This document shows positions 9,007 to 17,508 of a DNA stretch of 64,000 nt, in pieces. Made by a program: the position numbers and the translations under genes. The notes beneath the pieces were generated by a model. That model made no database searches. It worked only from the letters and a program-made list of their open reading frames with translations, and was not told the DNA's origin. This stretch comes from an uncultured Bacilli bacterium (GTDB taxonomy: Bacteria; Bacillota_I; Bacilli_A; RF39; UBA660), in NCBI GenBank assembly GCA_947585595.1, contig CANPXB010000001.1, positions 61,250 to 125,249 of the forward strand, written 5' to 3'. How positions within the stretch are numbered: the first letter of the stretch is position 1; each line of letters begins with the position of its first letter.

Positions 9007-9570
9007 ATGGTAAAAATAAAATTTAATAAAAAAATTACATTAATAATATCCCATATTTTAGCATTAATAATAGGTGTTGCTATTGGTGCTTGTCTTATCT
9101 GGGGAATAGATAAATATCAAGCCAGTAAAGAAGATAATAAAAAAGAAGTAGAAACAACTAATCCATTAGATATAAAAGAAAGTCCATATACTTTAGAAGA
9201 ACTATATGAAATTGTTGAAGATCCTGAAAGGTTTTATCAAGAAAATGGTTCGATTATGACATATTATAATATAGTAATGTTCCATTTCTATGATTATTTT
9301 AGTAAGTCAACCCCTGTTAAAGTTGCTACTAAAGTTGAAGTAGATGATCATTTCAAAGTTTCTAAAGTATTAGAAGTTAAATATATTGATTATTATGAAT
9401 ATCAAAAATGGATGGATGACTGTGGAGCTTATAAATTCGAAAAAGAATTTATCGAAAATGATTATGGCCCATTTAACTACAAAAGATATATTGAAGATTT
9501 GATTTATTCAACTAAATCAACAGACTTCTATGCCGCAAGGCCAGAAAAACAAAAAAATAATAATGAATGA
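9007..9570 (+). CDS. Single-span membrane protein, module copy 2 (unknown family)
   Basis: 187 residues, paralogue of the gene at 7197. Membrane helix at about residues 11-31 (ITLIISHILALIIGVAIGACLIW), then an outside domain with the shared blocks ESPYTLEELYEIVEDPERFYQ, HFYDYFSKSTPVKVATKVEV and KVLEVKYIDY. ATG 9007 follows AAAGGAGGAATACA, the same RBS as copy 1. The gene ends in TGA. No domain recognised. The conserved Pro-x-x-Phe-Tyr and HFYDYFSK blocks are likely the functional core, since the remainder has drifted. It is followed 11 bases later by its XRE partner. Confidence 0.6.
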   Translation: MVKIKFNKKITLIISHILALIIGVAIGACLIWGIDKYQASKEDNKKEVETTNPLDIKESPYTLEELYEIVEDPERFYQENGSIMTYYNIVMFHFYDYFSKSTPVKVATKVEVDDHFKVSKVLEVKYIDYYEYQKWMDDCGAYKFEKEFIENDYGPFNYKRYIEDLIYSTKSTDFYAARPEKQKNNNE

Positions 9571-9581
9571 GAGGTAATAAA

Positions 9582-10607
9582 ATGAAAAACAGAGAAGAAA
9601 TAGGCAATTTAATATATAATGCTAGAAAAGATAAAAATATCACACAACAAGAATTAGCTCTTAAATTAAATATTAGTGATAAAGCTATAAGTAATTGGGA
9701 AACTGGTAAAAATATTCCTGACTATGAAATGATTAAAAGAATTGAAAAAATATTAGATATTAAAATTCTCGAGGAGATAGAGAAAGATAAAAATTCTTTT
9801 AAGATTAAAATATTATCTTTTATCATTGTTGTTTTATTAATTCCTCTTATTTTTCTAGCTATCTATTTCTTTAGTAATTACAACCAACATCAAATCTATT
9901 CGCTTAATATTGAAGACAAAGAATATAAACTTCAAGATAGTTACTTAGTTGTTAATAAAGATCAAATGATTTTATACCTAAATGAATTTACTATCACTGA
10001 CTATCCATTTCAACCAGATTGTATCTTAACTTTATATTTTAATAACAAAAACCAAAAGCAAGATATTATCACGATCGATAATTACTCAACATTACTAATT
10101 GATTTTAATAAAGATGAATATTCTAAAATAAGAAAAGACTTATTAAATAATTTAAACAATTTATATCTTAATGTTAAATATCAAAGTTATGATGACAAAG
10201 AATATAATAAAAACATCAAAATAAATTTAACTGCTTTAGCTAAAAAAGAAACAGATAATCAAGAAGTAATAGATCTTAATACTATTAATTTACTAAAAAA
10301 TAACAATTATCAAAAAGACGAACAAAATAGATATGTCAAAACTTACGACTATGGTACATTTACTTATGATGTAGATAATAATAATCTTTACTATGCCGGA
10401 ACTAAAGATAATAAAAATATTTATGCTATTTATACATATAATTCTGATGGTAATGAATACCTTAGTTACGTCATGTATGATAATGACAAAGTAGTTGAAT
10501 TTAAATTAGAAAAAGAAGATACTAAAGAAGATACTTCTTTAAATGCGCATTCTTACTATAATACTAAAGAGCTTTTAAGAGCTGAATATAAAAAAATAAA
10601 AATATAA
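9582..10607 (+). CDS. Membrane-anchored XRE-family transcriptional regulator, module copy 2
   Basis: Paralogue of the gene at 7807. HTH at residues 1-60 (ITQQELALKLNISDKAISNW matches copy 1 almost exactly), membrane helix at about 72-95 (KILSFIIVVLLIPLIFLAIYFF), then an outside domain of about 245 residues with the DKEYKLQDSYLVVNKDQMILYLNEF pattern that aligns with copy 1. ATG 9582 is chosen over ATG 9567 because GAGAGG lies at the right distance from it and because copy 1 starts at the matching residue. A 12-bp terminator follows. Confidence 0.75.
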   Translation: MKNREEIGNLIYNARKDKNITQQELALKLNISDKAISNWETGKNIPDYEMIKRIEKILDIKILEEIEKDKNSFKIKILSFIIVVLLIPLIFLAIYFFSNYNQHQIYSLNIEDKEYKLQDSYLVVNKDQMILYLNEFTITDYPFQPDCILTLYFNNKNQKQDIITIDNYSTLLIDFNKDEYSKIRKDLLNNLNNLYLNVKYQSYDDKEYNKNIKINLTALAKKETDNQEVIDLNTINLLKNNNYQKDEQNRYVKTYDYGTFTYDVDNNNLYYAGTKDNKNIYAIYTYNSDGNEYLSYVMYDNDKVVEFKLEKEDTKEDTSLNAHSYYNTKELLRAEYKKIKI

Positions 10608-10646
10608 AAATGATTAGATTTTCCTAAAAATATCTAATCATTTTTT
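10608..10646. terminator. Bidirectional terminator between module copy 2 and the convergent gene
   Basis: 12-bp stem AAATGATTAGAT/ATCTAATCATTT with T runs on both strands; it serves the plus-strand XRE gene and the minus-strand gene ending at 10653. Confidence 0.75.
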
Positions 10647-10652
10647 AATAAT

Positions 10653-10913
10653 CTATAAATAATTACTATATTTAATTGAATATTCTTTAATTAATTTTTT
10701 AATCTTCATAAAGTTTTCTTCACTATAATGCTCTTTATACTTATCTACATCAAAAATACCATGATTAGATAAGACATTCTGCCAATTCTTCTTTATAAAT
10801 TCATAAGAAAATTCTAATTCTTCTGGACTTAAATATATTTCTTTGGTAATTGCTAAATTATTTAAATCATTTATAGTTAAATTATTTATATATCTTTCAA
10901 CTAAAACAAACAT
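10653..10913 (-). CDS. Small helical protein, DUF2624-like
   Basis: 86 residues on the minus strand, all helical in pattern, with no membrane segment. The layout 'YINNLTINDLNNLAITKEIYLSPEELEFSYEFIKKNW..V....GIFD' resembles DUF2624 (YqfT of Bacillus), in which a short helix, a 'y.i.ls..e...i...i' helix pair and a conserved centre are found. In Bacillus that gene lies next to nfo, which here is only 5 kb away. The reverse-strand RBS AGGTGAT precedes the ATG at 10913. The family match is weak and no function is known. Confidence 0.5.
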   Translation of the reverse strand: MFVLVERYINNLTINDLNNLAITKEIYLSPEELEFSYEFIKKNWQNVLSNHGIFDVDKYKEHYSEENFMKIKKLIKEYSIKYSNYL

Positions 10914-10976
10914 CTAATCACCTATAATATTGTATGATAAAAAAGTAATTTTTAATACTAATAATAGGTGAGTTTT

Positions 10977-12866
10977 ATGAAAAAAGTTTATTATGTACTT
11001 ATTTTTATCTTAATAAGTATTATCATAATTCGTTATTCCTATCTAGCTTTTTATAAACATGATTATTACTATGAAAAATATTTAAATGCTACTAATAAAA
11101 TTGTTTATGGTCTTAATGCTCCAAGAGGCAGAATCCTAGATCGTAATGGTAAAGTCTTAGTTGATAATAAAGGTATTAATACTATTGTCTATCATAACTT
11201 AGATAATATTGATACTTTAAGCGTTGCTAAAACTTTATTAACTATTTTAGATGATGTCAAAGAAGCTTCAATTGATGAACAAAAAGATTACTATTTAAAA
11301 TATAATAGTACGGATAATCTTCTTACTAAAGAAGAACAAGATTTATATGCCAAACGTAAACTTACTGCCTTAGAAATCGAAAACTTAAAGAAAAGTAGGT
11401 TAGATGAATATTTAAATTATTCTAAAGAAGAAAAACAGACTATCTATCTTTATTATCTTCTTAATAATGGTTATTACTATGATAGTAAAATAATTGCTAG
11501 TAATGTCTCTGATAAAGTATGTGCTTTAGTTAATGAAAAAAATATTAATGGTCTTACTTGTGAATATACTACTGAACGTATTTATCTTTATGATACTTTA
11601 AATGATATCTATGGTAAAGTTGGCCCGATAACCAAAGAAAATAAAGAATATTATTTAAATTTAGGTTATTCGCTTAATGATGCAGTTGGTTTAAGTTACT
11701 TAGAAAAAGAGTATGATCAATATTTAAAAGGGGAGAAAGCTAAGTACTTAGTCAATGATGATAATACTTTAACTTTAATTAGTTCATCTAAACAAGGTAA
11801 TGATTTAATCTTAAGTATTGATATTGATTTACAACTTAAGATAAATGAAATTATCAAAAAGTACTTAGCTAAATCATCTAATTATCAACATACTAAATAT
11901 TATAATACTTCATATGTTATCGTAAGTGATCCCTATACTGGGGAAATTATTGCTAGTACTGGTCTTAATAAAATTAAAGATGATTATTATGATGTTACCA
12001 CTAATATTTTAACTTCTTCTTTTACCGTCGGTTCAGTTATCAAAGCTGCTTCTCATACTGTCGGTTATCAAAATGACTTAATTGATATTGGTAAAAAGAT
12101 TAATGACTCATGTGTTAAATTATATCAAGTACCAATGAAATGTTCTTTTAAACGATTAGGACTTATCGACGATATAACGGCCTTAAAAACTTCTAGTAAC
12201 TATTATCAATTTATGACCGCTATCAAACTTACCGGTAATACTTATAAATACAATATGAAACTTAATGTAACAGAAGAACATTTTAATACTTATCGTAATG
12301 TCTTTGCTTCTTTTGGTTTAGGATCTAGTACCGGTATTGACTTAGAAAATGAATCAACTGGTATAAAAGGTCAAACTATTGCGCCAGATCTTCTTCTTAA
12401 TTTAAGTATTGGTCAATATGATACCTATACACCATTAGAACTTACAAATTATATTAATACTGTTGCTACTTCCGGTAGTCGTTATGCGCTCCATTACTTA
12501 AAAGAAGTAAGAAACAAAGATAAAACTATCTATACTTATGAACCTAAATTACTTAATACCGTATCTTCTAATTTCACGCGTATTAAAGAAGGATTTAAAG
12601 AAGTATTATATAATGGAACTGGTCGTGGTTATACTGATTTAAAATATAAACCAGCTGGTAAAACCGGTACTTCAGAAGTAATATATAGTAAAGGTATTAC
12701 AACTATTAATCAAACTTATGCTATGTATGCCCCATATGATAATCCCTTATATTCTATTATCGTTATGAGTCCTAATATTGCTTATAATAATAGTGAAGAT
12801 GGCTATATTGCACCCGTAAATCGTTATATTTCTAAAGAAGTAAGTAAATTAGTATTTGAAAAATAA
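10977..12866 (+). CDS. Class B penicillin-binding protein (PBP2/elongation-type transpeptidase)
   Basis: D,D-transpeptidase that cross-links peptidoglycan, anchored by one N-terminal helix (residues 2-27). PBP dimerisation-domain start APRGRILDRNGKVL at about 48-62. Active-site motifs: SVIK (Ser353 to Lys356), SSN (406-408), KTGT (562-565). About 629 residues. The dcw copy at 19197 has a C-terminal PASTA domain and is the division enzyme, so this one is likely the elongation PBP; no rodA or mreB is adjacent. GTG 10968 lies in the RBS AGGTGAG, so ATG 10977 is the start. The region between dimerisation and transpeptidase domains (100-270) is long and Lys/Tyr-rich, as in other low-GC bacteria. 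Confidence 0.85.
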   Translation: MKKVYYVLIFILISIIIIRYSYLAFYKHDYYYEKYLNATNKIVYGLNAPRGRILDRNGKVLVDNKGINTIVYHNLDNIDTLSVAKTLLTILDDVKEASIDEQKDYYLKYNSTDNLLTKEEQDLYAKRKLTALEIENLKKSRLDEYLNYSKEEKQTIYLYYLLNNGYYYDSKIIASNVSDKVCALVNEKNINGLTCEYTTERIYLYDTLNDIYGKVGPITKENKEYYLNLGYSLNDAVGLSYLEKEYDQYLKGEKAKYLVNDDNTLTLISSSKQGNDLILSIDIDLQLKINEIIKKYLAKSSNYQHTKYYNTSYVIVSDPYTGEIIASTGLNKIKDDYYDVTTNILTSSFTVGSVIKAASHTVGYQNDLIDIGKKINDSCVKLYQVPMKCSFKRLGLIDDITALKTSSNYYQFMTAIKLTGNTYKYNMKLNVTEEHFNTYRNVFASFGLGSSTGIDLENESTGIKGQTIAPDLLLNLSIGQYDTYTPLELTNYINTVATSGSRYALHYLKEVRNKDKTIYTYEPKLLNTVSSNFTRIKEGFKEVLYNGTGRGYTDLKYKPAGKTGTSEVIYSKGITTINQTYAMYAPYDNPLYSIIVMSPNIAYNNSEDGYIAPVNRYISKEVSKLVFEK

Positions 12867-12883
12867 AAAATATATGATACAAT
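12856..12883 (+). promoter_or_regulatory. Promoter for rpmG-efp
   Basis: TTGAAA (12856-12861), 16-base spacer, TACAAT (12878-12883) with an extended TG just before the -10. It overlaps the end of the PBP gene. Confidence 0.6.
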
Positions 12884-12913
12884 AGGGACGGATTAAAAAA
12901 GGAGGGCAGTACT

Positions 12914-13078
12914 ATGGCAAAAAATGAAAATAGACCTAATATTACTCTAGTTTGTACTGAATGTAAACATGAAAACTATGTTACACAAAAAAACAAAAAG
13001 AATACAACAGATAAATTAGAAATCAAAAAATTTTGTAAATGGTGTAATAAATCAACTGTTCATAAAGAAAAGAAATAG
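12914..13078 (+). CDS. rpmG: 50S ribosomal protein L33
   Basis: A 54-residue gene. The product has two CxxC knuckles, [10 protein letters not shown] (with C14 and C17) and [10 protein letters not shown], and ends with HKEKK, the zinc-binding C+ form of L33. RBS GGAGGGCAG precedes ATG 12914. It lies 16 bases before efp and probably shares its transcript. The usual neighbours secE and nusG are not in this window. Confidence 0.92.
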   Translation: MAKNENRPNITLVCTECKHENYVTQKNKKNTTDKLEIKKFCKWCNKSTVHKEKK

Positions 13079-13094
13079 TTAAGAGGGTGAAAAG

Positions 13095-13661
13095 ATGAAC
13101 GGCTTAATTAATATTAATGATATTAAAAATGGAATGACTATCATTTATGATGGTAAACTATATTTAGTACAAAGCTTCCAACATGTTAAACCTGGTAAAG
13201 GTGCTGCTTTCATGAAAGTTAAAATGCGTAACTTAAGAACTGGCGCTATTATTGAAGAAACTATTAATAGTAGTGTTAAAGTTGAAAAAGCACATGTTGA
13301 TAAAAAGAAAATGGCTTACTTATATAATAGTGGTACAGGATATGTTTTCATGGATAATGAAACATATGAACAAATTGAAATTTCTGAAGATAAATTAGTC
13401 GAAGAAAAGAAATTCTTAAAAGAAAATATGGAAGTTCAAATAGATTTCTATCAAGGAGAAATCATTGGTGTAACATTACCTGAAAAGGTTGAATATGTTG
13501 TTGCTGAAACAACTGAAGCTGTTAAAGGTAATACGACTAACAATGCCCAAAAAGATGCCGTCTTAGAAAATGGTTATGTCGTAAAAGTTCCATTATTTAT
13601 TACTGAGGGTGAAAAGATTATCGTTTCAACTCTTGATGGTAAATATTCAAGTAGAGCTTAG
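13095..13661 (+). CDS. efp: Elongation factor P
   Basis: Translation factor that binds beside the P-site tRNA and relieves stalling at proline runs. 188 residues with three beta-barrel domains: KOW-like domain I with the loop HVKPGKGAAFMKVK, where the Lys (about residue 35) is the modified residue in Bacillus-type EF-P; domain II around YVFMDNETYEQIEIS; domain III ending in VPLFITEGEKIIVSTLDGKY. RBS GAGGGTGAAAAG precedes ATG 13095. A terminator follows at 13653. Confidence 0.96.
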   Translation: MNGLININDIKNGMTIIYDGKLYLVQSFQHVKPGKGAAFMKVKMRNLRTGAIIEETINSSVKVEKAHVDKKKMAYLYNSGTGYVFMDNETYEQIEISEDKLVEEKKFLKENMEVQIDFYQGEIIGVTLPEKVEYVVAETTEAVKGNTTNNAQKDAVLENGYVVKVPLFITEGEKIIVSTLDGKYSSRA

Positions 13662-13677
13662 TAATAAGCTTTTTTTC
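13653..13677 (+). terminator. Rho-independent terminator of efp
   Basis: Stem AGAGCTTA/TAAGCTTT with GTAA loop, followed by a T run. Confidence 0.8.
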
Positions 13678-13790
13678 TTGTCATAAAAATTGTCAAAATA
13701 ATGCAAATTAATACCAACTTTTCTTAGATATGATAAAATATTATGTATAAAGGAGCAATTGCTCTCATAGAAATTAACAAGGTGATTTAG

Positions 13791-14519
13791 ATGTTTAAAT
13801 ACAAAAATATAAAAATCAACTATAAAGACTTTGGTGCCAAAGACAAATCACCAATCGTTTATTTACATGGTTGGGGTCAAAATATTGCCATGATGGAACC
13901 AATTGCTAAACCATTTACGGATACTCATCGTTTAGTTATTTTAGATCTACCTGGTTTTGGTGATTCAGAAGAACCAGAAACAGCTTGGACTCTAGATGAC
14001 TATGTTCTAATGCTTAAATCCTTACTTGAGCATTTAAATATTGCAAAACCTAGTTTAATTGGTCATTCCTTTGGTGGCAAAATAAGCTTATTATATGCTT
14101 CTAAATATCCTGTTAATCGTTTAATTCTTTTATCAAGCCCTTATAAAGTTAAAATAAAAAAACCATCTTTAAAGATGCGTATTTTAAAAAAATTAAAGAA
14201 AATTCCTGGAATGAGTAATCTTGCTAATAAAATGAAAAATCATATTGGTTCAACTGATTACAAGAATGCTTCACCTCTAATGCGTGATATCTTAGTCAAA
14301 CATGTTAATACTGATTTAACTGAAGCTGCTAAAAAAATTAAATGTCCTACTTTTATAATCTGGGGCGATAAAGATGAAGCAGTGCCAGTATCTGATGCTT
14401 ATGAATTAGAAAATTTAATTCCTGATAGTGGTTTAACGGTTTATAATGGTTGTACTCATTATGCCTACTTAGAACGACTTAACCAAACTAATTCCATTAT
14501 TAAATCTTTTATTAAATAG
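13791..14519 (+). CDS. Alpha/beta-hydrolase fold protein
   Basis: 242 residues with a complete alpha/beta-hydrolase layout: oxyanion block HGWGQN (near 27-32), nucleophile elbow GHSFGG, catalytic Asp in WGDKDEAVP and His in GCTHYAYLERL. The cap is short and basic (KIKKPSLKMRILKKLKKIPG). No signal peptide. The substrate cannot be told. It lies 12 bases before murF and probably shares its transcript with murF and ddl. ATG 13791 follows AAGGTGATTTAG. A distant relation to MhpC/YugF-like esterases is likely. Confidence 0.85.
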   Translation: MFKYKNIKINYKDFGAKDKSPIVYLHGWGQNIAMMEPIAKPFTDTHRLVILDLPGFGDSEEPETAWTLDDYVLMLKSLLEHLNIAKPSLIGHSFGGKISLLYASKYPVNRLILLSSPYKVKIKKPSLKMRILKKLKKIPGMSNLANKMKNHIGSTDYKNASPLMRDILVKHVNTDLTEAAKKIKCPTFIIWGDKDEAVPVSDAYELENLIPDSGLTVYNGCTHYAYLERLNQTNSIIKSFIK

Positions 14520-14531
14520 GGAAGTGATTGT

Positions 14532-16133
14532 ATGAACTTATTATTTATTCTTTCTTTAGTTATCTATTTTATTCATATTTATATTATCAGTACTAGAAGT
14601 CTTCATATGTTACAACAAAATAGATATAATCGTGGTTATCGTTATATTAAATGGATTTTAAAGAACTATAAAGATAACTTTCTTAATTTAAATTTATTAT
14701 TCTTTATCTTTATTTTAACCATCTTTAATGAAACTCTAAATAATATCTCAGCATATTTATTTATTGTTATTTGTTTATTCTTAACTTATGTCTTTATTCG
14801 TGAAAGAAGAAAAGAAGTAGCTAAATTACCATTAAAATATACACCTCGTATTCAAAGATTAATAATTACTAACTCTTTATTATACTTAATTCCTATACTT
14901 ATTATTAATCTAGTATATACTAGTGAATATCAAGGACTTTATTATCTTATTTTAGGTATCTTATCATTTATTAATTACTTTGTAATATTACTTGCTAACT
15001 TCCTTAATCGTCCTATTGAACACTTAGTTGGTAAACACTTTGAAAAAAAAGCTAAATCTAAACTAGCTCATATGACTAATATGGATGTTATAGGTATTAC
15101 TGGTAGTTATGGTAAAACTAGTACTAAGAATGTTGTTTATGATATCCTAAGTGCTAAATATAATGTCTATAAAACCCCACAAAATTATAATACACCATAT
15201 GGTTTAATGATTACTATTAATAATTTCTTAGATCAATATAATGATTACTTCATTGCTGAAATGGGTGCTTGTAAAACTGGTGATATTAAAGAACTATGTG
15301 ATTTAGTTAAACCTAAATATGGTATTTTAACTCGTATTGGTGTTGCTCATTTAGAAACCTTTGGTTCTGAAGAAGCTATCTTAAATACAAAGTTTGAATT
15401 AATTGAATCATTACCAAGCGATGGTATAGGTATCTTAAATGGTGATGATGAAAAACAACTTAACTATCATCTTAAAAATAATTGTGATATACTCTGGGTA
15501 GGCATCGATAATCATCATGTTGATTGTTATGCTAAAGATATTAAATTAACTTATCAAGGAACAAGTTTTAAAGTTAAATTTAAAGATGATAAAAAAGAAT
15601 ATGAATTTACAACTAAGTTATTAGGACGTAATAATATTTATAATATCTTAGAGGGAATTGCTTTAGGTAAAGCCTTAGGTATGAAAATTACTGATTTACA
15701 AAAAGCTGTTAAATTAATTGCTCCAGTTGAACATCGTTTATCAATGAGTAAATACTATGATATTAATTTAATTGATGATGCTTATAATTCCAATCCTATG
15801 GGTTGTAAAATGGCTCTAGAAGTTCTAAGTATGATGCCTGGTAAACATATTATAGTTACCCCTGGAATGATTGAAGTCGGAGCTAAAGAAGAAGAAGTTA
15901 ATCGTGAATTTGGTTTAGATATCAGTATTAGTAAAGTTGATGAGGTAATCTTAATTGGGGAAGAAAAAACTAAACCTATCTATGAAGGTTTAATGAAAGG
16001 CAAATACCCTAAAGAACATATTCATGTTTTAAATGATGTAATGGATGCGTTCCCTTTAATGATGAAATTAAAAGATAAAGAAACTTATGCATTATTAGAA
16101 AATGATTTACCAGATTCATTTAATGAAAAATAA
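14532..16133 (+). CDS. murF: UDP-N-acetylmuramoyl-tripeptide-D-Ala-D-Ala ligase with N-terminal membrane domain
   Basis: Mur ligase that adds D-Ala-D-Ala to the peptidoglycan precursor. The catalytic part starts near residue 185: ATP loop TGSYGKTSTKN, then NYNTPYGLMITINNFL, GACKTGDI, RIGVAHLETFGS, NGDDE, and VEHRLSMSKYYDINLIDDAYNSNPMGCKMALE. Residues 1-165 hold about four to five membrane helices in place of the usual soluble UDP-binding domain. This fusion tethers the ligase to the membrane. The next gene is ddl, which makes the D-Ala-D-Ala substrate, confirming MurF over other Mur ligases. RBS GGGAAGTGATTGT precedes ATG 14532. Confidence 0.85.
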   Translation: MNLLFILSLVIYFIHIYIISTRSLHMLQQNRYNRGYRYIKWILKNYKDNFLNLNLLFFIFILTIFNETLNNISAYLFIVICLFLTYVFIRERRKEVAKLPLKYTPRIQRLIITNSLLYLIPILIINLVYTSEYQGLYYLILGILSFINYFVILLANFLNRPIEHLVGKHFEKKAKSKLAHMTNMDVIGITGSYGKTSTKNVVYDILSAKYNVYKTPQNYNTPYGLMITINNFLDQYNDYFIAEMGACKTGDIKELCDLVKPKYGILTRIGVAHLETFGSEEAILNTKFELIESLPSDGIGILNGDDEKQLNYHLKNNCDILWVGIDNHHVDCYAKDIKLTYQGTSFKVKFKDDKKEYEFTTKLLGRNNIYNILEGIALGKALGMKITDLQKAVKLIAPVEHRLSMSKYYDINLIDDAYNSNPMGCKMALEVLSMMPGKHIIVTPGMIEVGAKEEEVNREFGLDISISKVDEVILIGEEKTKPIYEGLMKGKYPKEHIHVLNDVMDAFPLMMKLKDKETYALLENDLPDSFNEK

Positions 16134-16145
16134 GGAGTGATATAA

Positions 16146-17351
16146 ATGTTAAAAGTTGGTGTTATTTTTGGTGGTGAAACTGTTGAACATGAAGTAAGCA
16201 TTATAACTGCTGTTCAAGCAATGAATTATATTGATACTACTAAATATCAAATAGTTCCTATATATATAAGTAAAGACCGTAATTGGTATACTGGTGATGC
16301 CTTAAGAAGTATGAGTACTTATAAAGATTTAGATAATATTGGTTATGTAACTAAAGAAGTAACTTTAACTAAAAAAGATAATTCTTATGTTTTACAAAAG
16401 AAAAGAGGTATCTTTAAAGGTATTGTTGATACTATTGACGTTGCTTTTCCCATCGTTCATGGTAAAGGTGTTGAAGATGGTTCCTTAGCTGGTTATTTAG
16501 AAACTTTAGGTATTCCATATGTTGGTTCTAGTATGTTAGGATCTTCAATTGGTCAAGATAAAGTTGTCCAAAAACAAGTAATGGCTGCATCAGGTATTCC
16601 AGTTGTTGATTATCTATGGTTTTATGATACTGAGTATCAAGAAGATGAAGAAAAATACTTAAAAGAAATTAAAAACTTAGGTTATCCTGTTATTGTTAAA
16701 CCAGCCCGTTTAGGTAGTAGTGTTGGTATTGAAGTAGCTAAAAAAGAAAGTGAAGTTAAAGAAGCTATTACTGAAGCTATTAAGTATGATCAAAAAATTA
16801 TTGTTGAAAAAATGGTGCCAAACTTAAAAGAAGTTGATTGTGCTGTTGTTGGTAACTATGAAGAAATGGAATGTTCCTTAATTGGGGAAATGCTAACAGA
16901 TAATGATTTCTTAACCTTCGCTGATAAATACCTAGGTAAAAGTGGTAGTAAAAAAACTGGAGCTAAGAATACTGAAGGTGGTAAGATTAGTAATAGTGGT
17001 TTTAAAATTCCTGCTAAGCTAGATAAAGAAGTTGAAGAACAAGTCTATAAATATTCTAAAGAAGCTTATCGTAGTTTAAACTTAAGTGGTGTAACTCGTT
17101 TTGACTTCCTAATTGATGATAAGAATAAAAAAGTATATGTTAATGAACCAAATACTATTCCTGGATCACTAGCATTCTTCTTCTTTACTCCTAAAGGTAA
17201 GAAATATCCAGCCTTATTAGATGAAATGATTAAAGGAGCTATTAAAGAATACAAACAATCTAAAAAGAAAGTAACAAGTTTTGAATCTAATGTCTTAAGT
17301 ACTTTTGATGGTACAAAAGGTGCCAAAGGTGCTAAAGGAAAAATGATGTAG
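16146..17351 (+). CDS. ddl: D-alanine-D-alanine ligase
   Basis: ATP-grasp ligase that joins two D-alanines for the stem peptide. Start VGVIFGGETVEHEVSI (the family's GG.S.EHEVS block), FPIVHGKGVEDGSLAGYLE, GSSMLGSSIGQDK, KPARLGSSVGIEVAK (ATP), and metal/substrate block DFLIDDKNKKVYVNEPNTIPGSLAFFFF. With 401 residues it is longer than the usual 340-370; the last 40 residues are basic and end in GAKGAKGKMM, a low-complexity tail. It lies 12 bases after murF. The SLAF motif carries Phe where VanA-type depsipeptide ligases differ, but the form of the omega-loop was not resolved. Confidence 0.93.
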   Translation: MLKVGVIFGGETVEHEVSIITAVQAMNYIDTTKYQIVPIYISKDRNWYTGDALRSMSTYKDLDNIGYVTKEVTLTKKDNSYVLQKKRGIFKGIVDTIDVAFPIVHGKGVEDGSLAGYLETLGIPYVGSSMLGSSIGQDKVVQKQVMAASGIPVVDYLWFYDTEYQEDEEKYLKEIKNLGYPVIVKPARLGSSVGIEVAKKESEVKEAITEAIKYDQKIIVEKMVPNLKEVDCAVVGNYEEMECSLIGEMLTDNDFLTFADKYLGKSGSKKTGAKNTEGGKISNSGFKIPAKLDKEVEEQVYKYSKEAYRSLNLSGVTRFDFLIDDKNKKVYVNEPNTIPGSLAFFFFTPKGKKYPALLDEMIKGAIKEYKQSKKKVTSFESNVLSTFDGTKGAKGAKGKMM

Positions 17352-17352
17352 A

Positions 17353-17376
17353 AGCAGAGCAATCTGCTTTTTTTAT
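17353..17376 (+). terminator. Rho-independent terminator of murF-ddl
   Basis: Perfect stem AAGCAGA/TCTGCTT with GCAA loop and seven Ts. Confidence 0.85.
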
Positions 17377-17389
17377 TTGCTTTTTTACT

Positions 17390-17425
17390 TTACGTAAATT
17401 TACATCAGTAAATTTCTAGAAATTT
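17390..17425. promoter_or_regulatory. Two palindromes upstream of the dcw promoter
   Basis: TTTACGTAAA (17390-17399) and the perfect 16-bp AAATTTCTAGAAATTT (17410-17425) lie just before the mraZ promoter. They may be regulator sites; no owner is known. Confidence 0.3.
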
Positions 17426-17433
17426 CAAAAACA

Positions 17434-17462
17434 TTTACAAGTGGGGGAATTTAAAGTATTAT
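17434..17462 (+). promoter_or_regulatory. Promoter of the dcw cluster
   Basis: TTTACA (17434-17439), 17-base spacer, TATTAT (17457-17462). The spacer contains GTGGGG, resembling the MraZ repeats downstream. Confidence 0.6.
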
Positions 17463-17471
17463 TAATGTAGA

Positions 17472-17500
17472 CAGTGGTACATTGTGGAGGAAAGTGGGGG
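17472..17500 (+). promoter_or_regulatory. MraZ operator (three TGG repeats, 10-bp period)
   Basis: GTGG occurs at 17474, 17484 and 17494, exactly ten bases apart, with a further GTGGGG at 17441 in the promoter spacer. MraZ autorepressors bind TGGGN or GTGG-type direct repeats with a 10-bp period just before their own gene. The last repeat also serves as RBS for mraZ, so binding could block both transcription and initiation. Confidence 0.75.
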
Positions 17501-17508
17501 ATTTTAAG

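Noticed and set aside
17066..17362. 98-codon minus-strand frame inside ddl and its terminator
   Set aside because: It covers the conserved ATP-grasp end on the other strand and has no RBS; the ddl reading is clear.
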